A DNA stretch of 64,000 nucleotides from Tilletia caries (Eukaryota > Basidiomycota > Exobasidiomycetes > Tilletiales > Tilletiaceae): the NCBI GenBank assembly GCA_032718865.1, contig JALUTQ010000036.1:62001-126000 (forward strand). Reading direction: 5' to 3'. Position 1 is the stretch's first letter, and each line of letters begins with the position of its first letter. Below, in pieces: positions 20,893 through 32,500 of the stretch. Position numbers and translations under genes: made by a program. A model generated the notes under the pieces. The model was not told where the DNA came from, ran no database searches, and saw only the letters and a list, made by a program, of their open reading frames with translations.

Positions 20893-22536
20893 ATGTCGTC
20901 CCTCGCCACCGCGTCCCTGTCCCTGCGTCGCAGCTCGCACACCCACCGCCAGGCCGTGCTCATCCTGCGCCGCGCATACGCAGTCCCCATCAACAAGAAG
21001 TCCTCACTCGAACCAGCACTCGGCACACAGCCACCACAGCCACCAGCACCAGCACCAGCACCCTCGGCTCCTACCCACGCTGACTGGCTACGCGCTCTCA
21101 GGAGCACAAACAGCCTCAACAACGCAAAGCACGCTCTGCTACGACCATCACACCCACACCCACAGCCACAGCCAAAGTCACAGCCTACACCAGCACACAC
21201 ACAACAGACTCTCAACGAACGCGTCCTAGAAGCAGCTCGCATCCTCCACCACCACCAATCCACACCAACACCAACAGTAGAACACCTCCAAGAACTCCAC
21301 ACCCTCCGCGCAGGACGACAACTCACCATCGAACTCCCCTACGAGAGCACTCCCACCAACCACAGACGCGTTCCCATACATCACAACCACGACGACGGCG
21401 TCCTCCTCCTTGCGTACGTCGCAAACATGCACGCTTCTCAACCTACGGTCAGTCTCTGCTCCGCCTTCCCCATCGCAGTCGACGCGTCCACCCTCGATGC
21501 GGTGGAGGATGAGCCGGTGGGCCGTGGCGCGCTCGCTATTACCTGTGCCCATACCCTCACTGCAGCCTCATCTACTACCAACCCAGCCTCCACTGCTCCA
21601 GAGCAAGGCGAAGGCGAAGGGCAGCCTTCCTCCCTCGCTTTGGCGATCAACAGGGACGGACACGTATACGCCGTCCGAACGCTCCTGTCCAGCATACCCC
21701 AGTCCGACCTCGTCCTCCTCCAACTGAGCGAACAGCCGGTCCTCGTCCCATCATCTAAACCCGCGGCCGCGGGGGGGTTCTTCGGCAAGAACGCCATCAG
21801 CTTCCCGCCTGCTCCTTCCTTCGTACGGCCTACACAGGGGAAGCAGTACCCGTCCTTACGCACACTCCCGCTCTCCCCGTACCCGCCCCAGCCAGGGGAG
21901 ACCATCCTCGTCTCCTCCTTCTCCGCCTGGGACCGGGGGTCCAACAACGACGACGGCGCACGCTGGGGCGAAGCCTCCATCGTCGAGTACAAAGACAACG
22001 CAGGGCGCGAGGCTCGAGTGGGCACCTATGACGATCTTCACCAGATGGACTTCCGCCTCCTGTCCTCCCCTTCCCATATCAGGCCGAAGATTGCCGGGGT
22101 TACTGTGCCCATGCCTGTGATGGTGCCGAGGGGGCTCAGTACGGACGACGTTGATGACGATTTCGCGAAGGAGCGCGAGCGCAGCACGGACGCCTGGGCC
22201 CTTCTTACTCGCTCCCTCGGCGCGCTCTCCCAGGATCATCCACACCCTCCTCCCTCTCCCTCACAACAACAACAAAACTTCCCACCACAAGGCTCCTCAG
22301 GCGGTCCCATCCTCTCCGCAACAACACGCGCCGTCATCGCCGTCGTCCGCGGATCACGCACCTCCGTCCTCGAGGGCCACAGGGGCGATGGCGTGCCCGC
22401 CGAGAAGGTCTTTGAGATGTTTAGTTTGCCTGGCTTGGCGAAGAAGGTCTTGGCGGACAGGAAGAAGAGGGCCGAGGGCGAGGGCGAGGGCGCGGGGGCG
22501 GCCGCGATAGCGGCAGAGGGAAGAGAGTTGTCATGA
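20893..22536 (+). CDS. Trypsin-like serine protease, probably mitochondrial
   Basis: Single exon of 547 codons from ATG 20893. The first 30 residues are Ser/Arg/Ala-rich with no acid (MSSLATASLSLRR..), typical of a mitochondrial targeting sequence. After a low-complexity Pro/His/Thr-rich part, a chymotrypsin/Deg-like fold is suggested by AITCAHTL (His about 220), QSDLVLLQL (Asp about 272) and GSSGGPILS (Ser about 469), in the order and spacing of a catalytic triad. It lacks an obvious PDZ domain. The C-terminus is Gly/Glu/Ala-rich and runs directly into a minisatellite. I cannot name a close family; it could also be an inactive homologue, but all three triad residues are present. Confidence 0.7.
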   Translation: MSSLATASLSLRRSSHTHRQAVLILRRAYAVPINKKSSLEPALGTQPPQPPAPAPAPSAPTHADWLRALRSTNSLNNAKHALLRPSHPHPQPQPKSQPTPAHTQQTLNERVLEAARILHHHQSTPTPTVEHLQELHTLRAGRQLTIELPYESTPTNHRRVPIHHNHDDGVLLLAYVANMHASQPTVSLCSAFPIAVDASTLDAVEDEPVGRGALAITCAHTLTAASSTTNPASTAPEQGEGEGQPSSLALAINRDGHVYAVRTLLSSIPQSDLVLLQLSEQPVLVPSSKPAAAGGFFGKNAISFPPAPSFVRPTQGKQYPSLRTLPLSPYPPQPGETILVSSFSAWDRGSNNDDGARWGEASIVEYKDNAGREARVGTYDDLHQMDFRLLSSPSHIRPKIAGVTVPMPVMVPRGLSTDDVDDDFAKERERSTDAWALLTRSLGALSQDHPHPPPSPSQQQQNFPPQGSSGGPILSATTRAVIAVVRGSRTSVLEGHRGDGVPAEKVFEMFSLPGLAKKVLADRKKRAEGEGEGAGAAAIAAEGRELS

Positions 22537-23020
22537 GCGCGAGGGCGAGGGCGAGGGGGCGGGCGAGGGCCGAGGGGCAGGGCGAGGGCGAGGGGGCGGG
22601 CGAGGGCCGAGGGGCAGGGCGAGGGCGAGGGGGGGGGCGGGCGAGGGCCGAGGGGGCAGGGCGAGGGGCAGGGGCAGGGGCAGGGGCAGGGGCAGGGGCA
22701 GGGGCAGGGGCAGGGGCAGGGGCAGGGGCAGGGGCAGGGGGCGGTGGCGGCCGCGATAGCGGCAGGGGGGCGAGAGTTGTCATGAGCGCGAGGGCGGCCG
22801 CAGCTGGGGGGAGGGAGTTATCCTGAGGGGGAGGGCCAGGGGGCGGTGGCGGAAGGCGGAAGGCGGAAGGGGGGAGAGAGTTGTCATGAGGGCGAGGGGC
22901 AGGGGGCGGTGGCGGCCGCGATAGCGGCAGGGGGGAGAGAGTTGTCCTGAGGGCGAGGGCGAGGGGGCGGGCGAGGGCAGGGGCGAGGGGCGGGGGGCGG
23001 TGGCGGCAGGGGACAGGGAG
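22480..23020 (+). repeat. G-rich minisatellite arising from the protease gene 3' end
   Basis: Begins inside the last codons of the protease gene and continues 480 bp past its stop. GAGGGC units alternate with a block of about 13 GGGGCA repeats (about 22666-22740). A longer unit, GGCGGCCGCGATAGCGGCAG plus a GAGAGTTGTCATGAG-like tail, recurs at about 22497, 22746 and 22911. That unit is the gene's own last codons and stop, so the 3' end of the gene has been copied several times downstream. The G-runs could form G-quadruplexes on the plus strand. Confidence 0.9.
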
Positions 23021-23358
23021 AGGGGTTTTATAGGGACTTTTCTGGAGGACCGCTGTATGTACGCTATCGGCTGTAGGCGCGCCGGCTCTCAAATTCGAAT
23101 TCACATCTCTCTCTCTACAAGCACTTCCCAAGAGCGGTCGTCTTCCCGCTGTGTGCGCGCGACTACCCCAAAGGGAGCCTCGAGAAGGGCCTAATCTCTG
23201 CCGGACGCACGCCCGAGAGGAGGCCAGAGCACCCGACTCCGCTTGTTCCCATCCTTCTCGCAGCCAGGCACGATGACAGACCCCCGCTGCTTCCAAAAGA
23301 TGATTGATGATCCTTGGAGAAATTTGCCATCTCATTATTGACTGGGGGCACGAATCTT
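23021..23358. other. Intergenic, between convergent genes
   Basis: Separates the protease/minisatellite (+) from the IMP2-type gene (-). Likely 3' untranslated sequence of both; no coding signal seen. Confidence 0.5.
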
Positions 23359-24852
23359 TCAACCAGGCGCATACCGCACCGCCTCCGAAGCCAAACTCGA
23401 ACCATCAACCACATAAGGCGATAGACAAGAATCGTCCGGATGCGCCTCCCCACCCCCAAGGGACGCGGACGCGGACGCGGACGCGCTCGTCGAACGTGAA
23501 CCAGTCCTCGACAGAAGCACCGTCGTGTTCGTCCTCCTCCTACCCCCCTTGCTGTCCACAGACTCCACATCGAGTTCCAGCTCTTGACCGACGAGGTCGA
23601 GGTCGGATCGTCTGCCCGGTCGGCCGATGCGGGAGAACGGGAAGAGGATGTATTCGACTCTTGCTGTGAGTAGGGAGAGCGAGACCTGTATTTTAAAATG
23701 CACAAGAAAGAAATCAGCGTTTTTTTCGCTGCAGTGGGTGCCATTATCATGCCTTGGATCCGTGAGGAAGAGAAGAGAGAAACGCACCGGTCCATACTCC
23801 CGCGAATCCCGACTCTTGCCCATACTCCACCCGCCTTCCAATGACGAGCCGGAGCGCGCAGAAGATGACGACGGTGCAGAGGCGCTCGCGTCTCCCTCCA
23901 CCCACGCATGATGCGCCGGTATCCTAACCAACTTCCACTCCCTCCCATTCACCCCCTTCCCCCTCCTCCTCCTCCTTGTCGCATGAAAGAGGGAGTCGTC
24001 GTCGTCGTCATCCTCCTCTGGATTTTGGGATGCTGAGGAAGGGGAAGGGACCGAGCCAGGGATCCGCGCTCGTGGACGGGTGAATTCCGACTCGGAAGGG
24101 AACTGGCCCGCTCCTTGTGCTCGGACACGTACGATATCACCTTCGAGCGCGATGATTCTCTTACAGACCATCTCGTCCGGCCGGCTTGGAGAACTGGGGG
24201 TTTCCACACCCATCAGCATTCCTCCGTTGGTAGAAAGAAGAGGGGAAAGAGAGAGAGAGCAAACTCACTGCAAAAATACAATATCCCCCCTCCTCCAACC
24301 CCCCACCCCGGCCACCCACCGATTCAAAAACACATGATCAACCCCTCCCACTCCCAACCCGCTCTCCGTCGGATTCAACGTAGGACTCATACTCGTCCCC
24401 GTCACCGTGCCCACCGAGCACACGCACGACTCGAGCAGGATGAGGAAGGGCGAGGAGAGGAGGAGGTAGAGTGTGAGGCGGTAGAGGAGGGAGGGGGTGG
24501 GGGAGTCTGCGCCTGATTCTGATTCTGCTTCTGCTGGGGATGGGGATGGCGCGGACTCAGGTTTGGAGGTCGCGTACCACCGCACCGCGCTCCGACGAGA
24601 CCCATCTACCGCGCAGCCACTCCGACCGTACAACCCGCGAAACGCGCGACTCGGCGGCGCAGCGGCAGCGGCGGCGGCGGCGCCAGGAAGGAGGAGGAGG
24701 AACGCAGCTGGTCGCGGAAAGCATCTGCTACAGCTCGCGCTCGCGCTCGACGTCCGCTGCGCCGCCGCTGTTCGCAGGAGCTGGGTTTGGACTCCGGTCG
24801 CGGTCGCGGTCGCGGTCGCGGTCGCGGTCGTCCTGAGTGCGAGGCGGACCAT
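23359..24852 (-). CDS. IMP2: Mitochondrial inner-membrane protease subunit 2 (S26 signal peptidase family)
   Basis: Three exons: 24852-24269, 24193-23788, 23685-23359; joined, they give 438 residues with frame kept at both introns. Imp2 cleaves sorting signals in the intermembrane space as part of the IMP complex. The membrane segment LLYRLTLYLLLSSPFLIL precedes GTSMSPTLNP (catalytic Ser154). VCKRIIALEGD carries the Lys of the dyad (Lys206), encoded just after the first intron, and HHAWVEGD and SRDSREYGPV are the conserved late blocks. The family is usually under 200 residues. Here there is a long Ala/Ser/Arg-rich N-terminal extension, an acidic insert (DDDDDDS) between the Lys block and WVEGD, and a Ser/Gly-rich tail. 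A TCACGTGA box lies 110 bp upstream. Confidence 0.9.
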
Positions 24853-24961
24853 TCTCGTGCGTGCGCGCGCGGGGCTTTGTGGCTTGCTGTTCTGTGGGTC
24901 GTGGTCCGTGGACGAGTTGCTGTTGGAAACGAAGTGTTGGTGTCATCATTCTGGAGCGTCC

Positions 24962-24969
24962 TCACGTGA
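24962..24969. promoter_or_regulatory. TCACGTGA E-box upstream of IMP2
   Basis: Palindromic TCACGTGA at -110 from the IMP2 start codon. bHLH factors of the Cbf1/Pho4/USF type bind CACGTG cores. The same octamer stands at -77 of the HECT gene and between the rhomboid and UBE2W genes. Confidence 0.4.
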
Positions 24970-25154
24970 CGGAAGTGCCAAAAGGCCACGTCGGTGCGAA
25001 TTGCGAAGCAAGTCAGTCATCACCATGGCCAACCTTTGCAATGTATGTACGGCGTAACGAAGTCGTAGAATGAATTACCCGCAGCCCATCACAGATGTTC
25101 ACAAATATGAAGAAACAGGGAAGACCCAAAGAAAGTCGCACAAGCCCAAGGGGC

Positions 25155-27583
25155 TCACATCTCCCCACCCACACTCCTCCCCGTAATCTCCTCCCGATCA
25201 ACCAAATCCGCATCCCTCCCCTTCGTCTCAACCGTAAACAAAACCGTAACCACAAACCCAAGAACACTAATCCCCGTAAAAACCCAGAACACGCCTTTAT
25301 TCCCGATCGAACTCGGTTTGGAGAGTTCGGCAAAGCCGAGAGAGGCGATGATGGCGCCGAGCTTGCCGCAGGCTGCGGAGAGGCCGTGCGCGGTGGAGCG
25401 GACTCGGGTGGGGAAGACTTCGCCGGGGATGATGAAGGTTGTGGCGTTGGCGCCGAAGTTCTGTGAAGATAGATACCAAGCAGACGGAATTTGTCAGAGA
25501 TTTGCCATTGCCCCCACCCCCATCAAAAACATTTTCGAACGACTCACGAAGAAAAGCTGGAGAAGGACGAAGACGACGAAGAAGGGCGCGGTCTTGTTCT
25601 GGAAAGAAGGTAGCCAAGGCATAATGATTTGATTTCGCAAAGTTCAGCTTAATTCCTCGCGAACGGTGAGAACTGCCTTGACACCGGAATGATAAGCGAT
25701 ACTCACCTTGAGGGTGTCGTAGTGTGCGGCAAGGATCGCGAGGAAGATTGCGTTACCAGCGAAGCCAATCACTGAACACATGGTAGAAGCAGTTTCAGCA
25801 TGAATGTAGTGCCAGAAAAGAAGTGATAAAAGAAAGAGCAAAGTACTCACACTGGATGGTCTTTCGCCCAAGGACTTCTACCAGTCCGATGGTGATCCTG
25901 CGTGAGAAGAGATCCAAGGCGGTCCACGATCAGCGAACCATCCGAACGAAACGAACGAACGATTGGGGTCTGCTTTGCATCGCTCACCAGTAGCCTGGCA
26001 GGAAGCCTGCGCTCGTGATTATGAGATTGCCTGTGGCCGTCTTCATGAGCTTGCCCCATGTAGATCCTTGCGTGAAGCCGATGGCGGACAAAATCGCACC
26101 TGAAAGAAGCAGAGAGGTATTGAACGTGGGGAATTCTATCTGCACGTTATCTTCTCAACGCGACTCACTCTGATTCAAGGCGATACCATAGAACTAGAAG
26201 AAGAAAGGCGGCTTTGAGGTCAGAAAGAGAGCGTTACGGGTTCCCAACCAGAGTGGAACGAGGAGGCCCACTCACCGTGATGTCCACCAGGAACCAAGTC
26301 AAGCACGTCCCAATCAGCAACCGCAGATGTCTCCACTCCGAGAAGTACGTGACGAACTCGCCCCTACCCGGCTTGTTGGGCGCAGCGTGGTTTCGCTCTT
26401 GAATGGACGCCTGCTCGAGGACTTTGCCTTCCTTTTCTGACTTGCCTTCTGATTGCTCCTCGCGGGAGGAGGGGACGTCCTGGAGTGCTCGAGCTCGCTG
26501 GAATCGCGTACTTTCGACCAGGGTGAAGCGGTAGTAGATAACACCTGAGAACGAAATGGAGCGGACGGGGTGTGAGTTAGAATCCTCTTGGGTATTAGTG
26601 AAAACGTCAGGTTTGAAGCGGAGCGAGTTGTACGCACCGAATGCCGGCACGAGCGAAAGGCCCTGAAGAATCCTCCACGCGCCGTCCAACTTGTGCACAT
26701 CACCAGCAGACACCGGACCCTTATAAGCCGCCACCACAGCAACAGCCGCGACCCCGCCCAGCAAATTCCCCAGCCCTTGGTTCGAAAAGATGATAGCAAG
26801 GAGCATACCGCGGTTCTTCAGGCGCGCTCGGTCGGAGACGATCGCTGCCGACATGGGGTAGTCGCCCCCGATGCCGATGCCCATCAGGAAGCGGAAGGCG
26901 GTGATCCAGCCGGTGATGGCGTTGCCGGAGAAGTGGGGTGTGCTGGGTACGCTGATCATCAGGATTACTATAATTTTTGAGGGCGGCGGAATGGATTCGT
27001 CAGAAATGGGTAAACTGGATTGAACGTCGCATCGCGAAGATGCTCCTCACCCGAGATGATAACGATGACCAGCTCCTTCCCGTATACGGACTGTAGGAAG
27101 TTTCCAGAAGAGGATCAGCGGTTCAGAGGGAAGTCAGTCCGCAGTACACGCTGCCCAGCAAAAACTCACCGAGCGACCAAGAAGATCCCCAAGACTTCCG
27201 AACAGGATCTGACCAAAGACATTCCCGATATTGGCCGCCGCCTTCAGTACGCCGCCGTCCAGTCCCCAAGGGATATGCTTCGTTCCTGCAGGGTAGTACG
27301 CGAGCAGAAGGATCGGTATGACCATATTGATCACGAAGAGGTCGTACTTCATTTTACCTCGAAGAGACCCATCAGCAAAGCGGCGCGATCAAGACGAGGC
27401 TCAGCCCATACTCACCGCGTCCATGAGGAATCCTATACCGGCGATAATCAGCAACTTGACCTCAGGCCAGCTCAGACCGAGGTACGTCCGCTGGACTTTC
27501 CGCTCGACGAGTCCGAGTTCGCCGGTGCTGGCGTTGTCGGAGGGCTCCGGGGCCCATTGGTCCATGTCCGCTCCGAACGCCAT
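25155..27583 (-). CDS. PHO84: High-affinity inorganic phosphate:H+ symporter (PHO84 type, major facilitator)
   Basis: Eleven exons: 27583-27416, 27346-27170, 27090-27051, 26967-26638, 26544-26276, 26193-26169, 26099-25988, 25897-25851, 25771-25707, 25598-25548, 25460-25155; 529 residues, all phases consistent. It imports phosphate across the plasma membrane. Diagnostic blocks: GFLMDAYDLFVIN in the first helix (spanning intron 1), GSLGDLLGR, the family signature [67 protein letters not shown] and the [13 protein letters not shown] tail. The central loop is Lys/Glu/Arg-rich. Exon 6 is only 25 nt. A CACGTG site lies about 490 bp upstream. Confidence 0.95.
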
Positions 27584-28400
27584 TTCTGTAAGATGCTGGA
27601 AGGAGGATATGGGGATAAGGACGTGAGTTTGGAAAGGTGGGGGAGGAGAAGGGTTCAGGTTGAAGGGGAGAAAAGGTCAGAGAAAGGTAGCTGAAGGGAG
27701 AGGAATCATCAGGGCCATGGGGCCGACCCTTTTTGTGACATCCCGCATCCCCTCCCCCGCGCAGAACGCTGCGGGCACGTTCTAGACGACATGAACTGTG
27801 CTACCGCCTCTTTCAAGCGGACGAGCTGCGCATATGAGAATTTCAAGGTGCGCGGTTTTGCAGACCTCATCTCACTTTCAGGGCGACTTTTGCGAAGGCT
27901 TCCAAATTCCAAGGCCCAGGGCCCAGAGCCAGACTGGCAGGGCGTGAACTGATGAAGTGGGGGAAGACGGAAGACGGAAGGCGTTGGGGAGGGCCGTGCT
28001 TGACACATGCGATTGCGTTTGGTTGTGGTACAAAAGAGAGAGAGAGGGGGTCGGGAATCAGCACCTCATGTTTGCACGTGCACAACGATTAGGCTGACCA
28101 AGTGACCATGAGATGAAAAGTTGATACCGTTGAGGCGCGAAACGGGCATCGGCGTGAGCCAAGGCACCGGTGAATGGTGCATGGTTTTTCCTTGCTCGTG
28201 ACTCAACTGACCGATGAGACGACCCGAAAGAGCACCGTGGCGCCAGCCTTGGCATCAGAGCCCCCGTGGTCCGTGGGGCAAAGTCCGAAGGAGGAGGGGA
28301 TGGGGAAGCAGGGGAAAGGGAGAGAGAGAAAGGAGTTCAGAAAGCTCTTGCCAGCATGTTCCACAGCGCGACCAATACCCCGTCTTTGAGTCGCGAGCCT
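27584..28400. other. PHO84 upstream region
   Basis: Holds the phosphate permease promoter and the 3' side of SPF30. No ORF of note. The palindrome at 28073-28082 is the only regulatory candidate I could point to. Confidence 0.5.
28073..28082. promoter_or_regulatory. TGCACGTGCA palindrome, candidate Pho4-type site
   Basis: Ten-base palindrome with a CACGTG core about 490 bp upstream of the phosphate permease start. In yeasts PHO84 is switched on under phosphate starvation by Pho4 at CACGTG/CACGTT sites. Assigning that control here is inference from position and core only. Confidence 0.4.
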
Positions 28401-29490
28401 CTAGTTGCCCTCGTAGAGGTGCTTGCTCCGGCCGACCGCCTGCGTCATGCCTCTCCCAGCACCGACCACGCCGACTGTGGGAGACAGAACAAAAAGCAAC
28501 ATCAGTAACATGGCGGAGCGAGCTGAGTAGTTCGAGGTTGAGTAACGTACCTTTGGCCAAGGGATCATCCGGAGTCTTGAACATGCTCTTCCCTCCCACA
28601 CCAGCGATGGCACCGGACTTCTTCTTCGCAAACTTCTGCCATGCTTGCTGCTTCGTTTGTGACTCCACCGCCTTGGTCGCGTGTCGCTCTTTGCTCTTCT
28701 CGACTCGTCGCTTCTTCCGCTCCTTCTCCGCGTTGGGATCAAAGGGTCGAGTCTTCGGCGTTCCATCTGGTTGCATCGGAGAGGGAAGTTCTGCTGCGTT
28801 GGAGGATGAGGAAGTGCCGTAGGAAGCCGCGCTTGGCTGTGCTGCTGATGTATGCTGGGCCGGCGCTGACTTGGTCGGCTTAATGTCGGAGGATGACAGA
28901 AGCTCGGTGGTGTTGTACCCCTTGAAAACGACTGAGTACATGCGGTTATGTACTGATCCGCTGACTGAGGTGATACGGGCTGGGTACCATCGACCGTCGC
29001 CCTGTAGAAGGAGAACATCCTGTAAGCAACGACTTGACGCAGTGAAACGTTGAAAGCTCTGATGCTCACTGAGTATTTGGCCGATACCTCCTCCCCTGCC
29101 GCGAACTGGCGCACAGGTCCGGTCTGCAGAGGATCGACTGCGACCTTGGTCGACGCAGAGTCTCCGTATCCATGCTCTTCCCTCCCAGCCTCGTCCTGAC
29201 GCCCCTTTCCCTTAGCACCGCGTCCGCCACCACCTGCCGATGCGGCATTGACAGCAGCTGCGGCCTCGGCCTCTTGCTGTTCCAAGAGTTCCCGTGTCAT
29301 TCCGATGAGATTGTGAAGCTCGCCCTCCAAGGTGCGCAGCTCCTCGTTGTCTGGATCGGCCATGAGAGCCGTCTGGACTTGCTCGAGCTGGAGCTCGTAT
29401 GTCTGTAGTCTGCGAAGATCAAGTGCGAGGTCAGTTCCTTAGCGAACGATGCAGCTATTTGGACGGGGAAACGTACTCAGTGCTATCCAT
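28401..29490 (-). CDS. SPF30: SPF30/SMNDC1-like Tudor splicing factor
   Basis: Four exons: 29490-29477 (14 nt), 29409-29070, 29001-28551, 28474-28401; 292 residues. SPF30 is a U2 snRNP-associated protein needed for tri-snRNP entry during spliceosome assembly in the nucleus. The N-terminal helical part (ELQTYELQLEQVQTAL) is followed by a Tudor domain (YSGDGRWYPARITSV..VVFKGYNTTELL, about residues 117-160). A Lys/Arg-rich linker (KERKKRRVEKSKE) and the conserved C-terminal WQKFAKKK..KSMFKTPDDP..VGVVG.GRGMT block come next. The tiny first exon was chosen because it supplies the only in-frame ATG and good splice sites. Divergent from the TBC gene, about 106 bp away. Confidence 0.92.
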
Positions 29491-29596
29491 CCTGTACAGT
29501 CTGCGTCCGGGTGATGCTGAAGCCTTCGGGTTCTATGTAATGGCTTGCGATGTTGTGGAAGATGATGGTGGTCCGGTGGAAGAAAGAGAACAGACG

Positions 29597-32500
29597 ATGA
29601 GGAGGATGTCATCCAGCTCGAGCTCGAGGACCACAACTTACTACTCTGCGCATACAGCCAGCGCATCCTCCGTACAGCGCCGTTCTGCACCCCGCGCACC
29701 CGCTCTAGGCCTGCGCAAGGACAAGCAGCGCACGCGGCCGGGCGCTTCCACGTCGTCGACCATGTCCAGCCCGCTCTTCGATCCGCTGCAGGGCGACACA
29801 GACACGCCGACTCCCTCTCGCTTCCTCGGCGCACGAGCGGGGGGTTTAATACAGGGCGAGGCCGGCGCCAGTACGCCTGTGTTTGGCGGAGCAGCGGCGC
29901 GCAGCTCCGTGTACGGCAGCGTCTCGTCTTTCGCCACGGACGCAAGCTCAAGCAGGACGAGTGTGGGAGGGTCATCACGTCGCGCATCGGCTCAGGCCCA
30001 AGGGCGACGCGAAGACGAAGCGACTGAAGAAGGAGGCGTGCAGGATGATCTCTTCGGGCAGAAGCGCATCTCGCGCGTCTTCGGTGCCCAGGATCGGAAC
30101 CCGCTCTTCGGAGACGAGGAGGGAGCCGGAGGGAAGAGTCCTGCGCACAGCACGGGCGGGGCAGACCTCGACCTCGCCGCAGGAAGGAAGTCGCGCTACT
30201 TCGGACTGCTGAATGACGACCCAGAATCCAGCAGGACGCCCAGCAGACTCGGCCGCAGCCTCTCGCAGACGACGCAGAGCTCCAGGGCGCAGACGCCGTT
30301 GCCGGATCGAGCGGAGGATCACGACGGGGCGGAGCCATCTCTGAACCTGCTCGCGACACTGCATCGTATGCAAGATGCCGACATCGAGCGGTACATGCGC
30401 ATCTTTACAGGCCCTGCGCGCTCTTCATCGTCCGGCTTGAATGCTGCTGCCCTCACTTCCCGCTCAGGGTCAGGAGCGTACAGCGCAAGGGGGGCCGATG
30501 CGGAAGAGGCTCCTTCAATAAGCTCCGTCAGCATTTTCGAAATACCAGAGGTATCGACTCCGTCCGAAGATCACTCGTTGCATGCGCCTCCGTCCTCTTC
30601 TGCTCGGCAGGCGTCTCCTCGGCCTCCGTTATCAACAGCCTCTTCTTTCCATTCTGGCGAGACCCAGCATGAAGGCTCCACCAACCACACCATACCTTTG
30701 CCCTCCGCCTCCTTCGCATTTGTACGATTTCTGTCCTCGGCCCTTTCTACGGCCATGCAGACGGCGAGCGAAGCGAGCGCCGACTACGAAGCTTTGACCG
30801 AAGAGCACGAGCGAATCTTGGATAACAAGCGGCGGGAATGGGAGGCTCGCGAAGCAGCCATGCGCGCCCTCTGCTCCCAGCACGGCATCAAGAATGGCGA
30901 GATTGACCGGGCGCTCATGCGGGCGAGTCCGCTCCAACAGGAGCTCGAAGGACGCAAACGGCTCAGCATCAGCGTCAGCCCTGCCAATCTTGCCGGCTTG
31001 CTCAGTCCTCAAGCGGCCCTCACGAGCGCTGCGCCAACACCAGTCAAGACACCTACTAAGCCGCAGGAGCGCTTCGCGGACCCAGAGGCAGATGTACTCA
31101 CGACAGGTGGGCTCTCAGCGCTACACGAGTCATTACAAGAGGCGATGCTCGACGACCTAGAAATTGCGCCGTCTGCAGTCACGCCAGCCAGCTTGGCCAC
31201 CATTGACTCGATAGCAGAGATCGACCCATCTGAGGAATCTGACTCCCCTGCCATGTCCGTAAATAGGCATCGACGAAACAGCAGCAAAAGCACAACCGTA
31301 ACTTCGCGAACAAGGGACACTTCGCCTGGCGCAGCCTCAGCTCGTAGCGCGCGCTCACAAAGACCGCTCTCAATCTCTAGCAACCCTACATCGGAGGGGA
31401 CGACAGCGAGCAAGCCCAGTGCACCACCAAGCTCTGCAAAGACGACTGGCGCCGCAGTTTCCGCGGCTGCCACCTTTAGCCGTGCTTTCTGGCGCACCAA
31501 AAAGTCACCTGCAGGCTCGTCAGCGTCATCACTGAATGTCAAGGCAGCAGATCCACCTGCGCAACCGAATGTGACCAGATTACCGTCCATATTCAATTTC
31601 AGCTCTTCCGCAACCGCCTCGGCGCAGCAGAGTCCTGCAGGACAGCCTCAAACGCTCAAAGACCCGGCTGACAAGCCTGCAGGGAGCGATCGACCGGGAC
31701 CGAAGACGGTCGAGCTGGACTTCATGCTCCCTTCCGACGCTAAGCCGCCTACGTTTGCGTCTCTGACAAGACGAGAGTCCAACGAACGACTGGCGCTGCC
31801 GAAGTCCCAAAGGGAACGACGACGTGGACAGCGTTCCCGGGATACCACTCGCGAAGGTTCGGATGAGAGTTCTGGCGATGAGTTTGAGGTGTACGGAGGC
31901 AAAGGATCTCTTGTCCCGCCACGACCCGTCTTCAGCGATATCGGCAGCGATATTCTCACGCCCCAGCTGCTGACGGATCGGTATGGGTTCGTGTACGATG
32001 CCACCCCTGCGGATATCAAACTGCTCCGAGAGGCTCGCAAGGCGTCTTCGTCGGCTCCGGCGTGTCTGACGGGCATCCGAGTCGGCATGCGGGCGCGTGG
32101 GATGGATGACAGTGATGAGGAGGGGATAGAGACCGATCAAGAGACGAGTGCGAGTGCAGAACCCGATAGTGCGGAAGAGAGCCAGCACTTCTCTGAGGAT
32201 GAGGAGTCTGAAGTGTCCGACGACGATGCTTACCTGGGCAAAGGTGACACTACCATGATGGCAGGAGGAGCGTCGACGATCAACATCAAGACGGCGGTAG
32301 CGCCGGCTATGCTCACACTCGACCTTCCGCCCTCCCTCGACTTCACAAGCCTCGACCCGTTCACCCATCCTGACCACTCGACGCCCAGCAAGTCTGCCAG
32401 TGCACCTGGGCTGACACCAGTCTCCGAGGCCAAGCCTGTGATTGAGGCCTCCGTCATCTTGGCCGAGTCTCAGGATTCAGGCCGACTCGGTCCCACGAGT

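Noticed and set aside
22666..22740. CRISPR-like array
   Set aside because: The 6-bp units are contiguous with no spacers, in a eukaryotic genome; it is a microsatellite.
22533..22826. Plus-strand ORF rich in Gly/Ala/Arg after the protease stop
   Set aside because: It is a translation of the GGGGCA/GAGGGC repeats and simply re-uses the duplicated stop region.
23359..24219. Unspliced reading through IMP2 intron 2
   Set aside because: The 102-nt intron has no stop and keeps frame, but GTGCGT..ACAG borders and the family pattern GPVSLSLLTA show that it is spliced.
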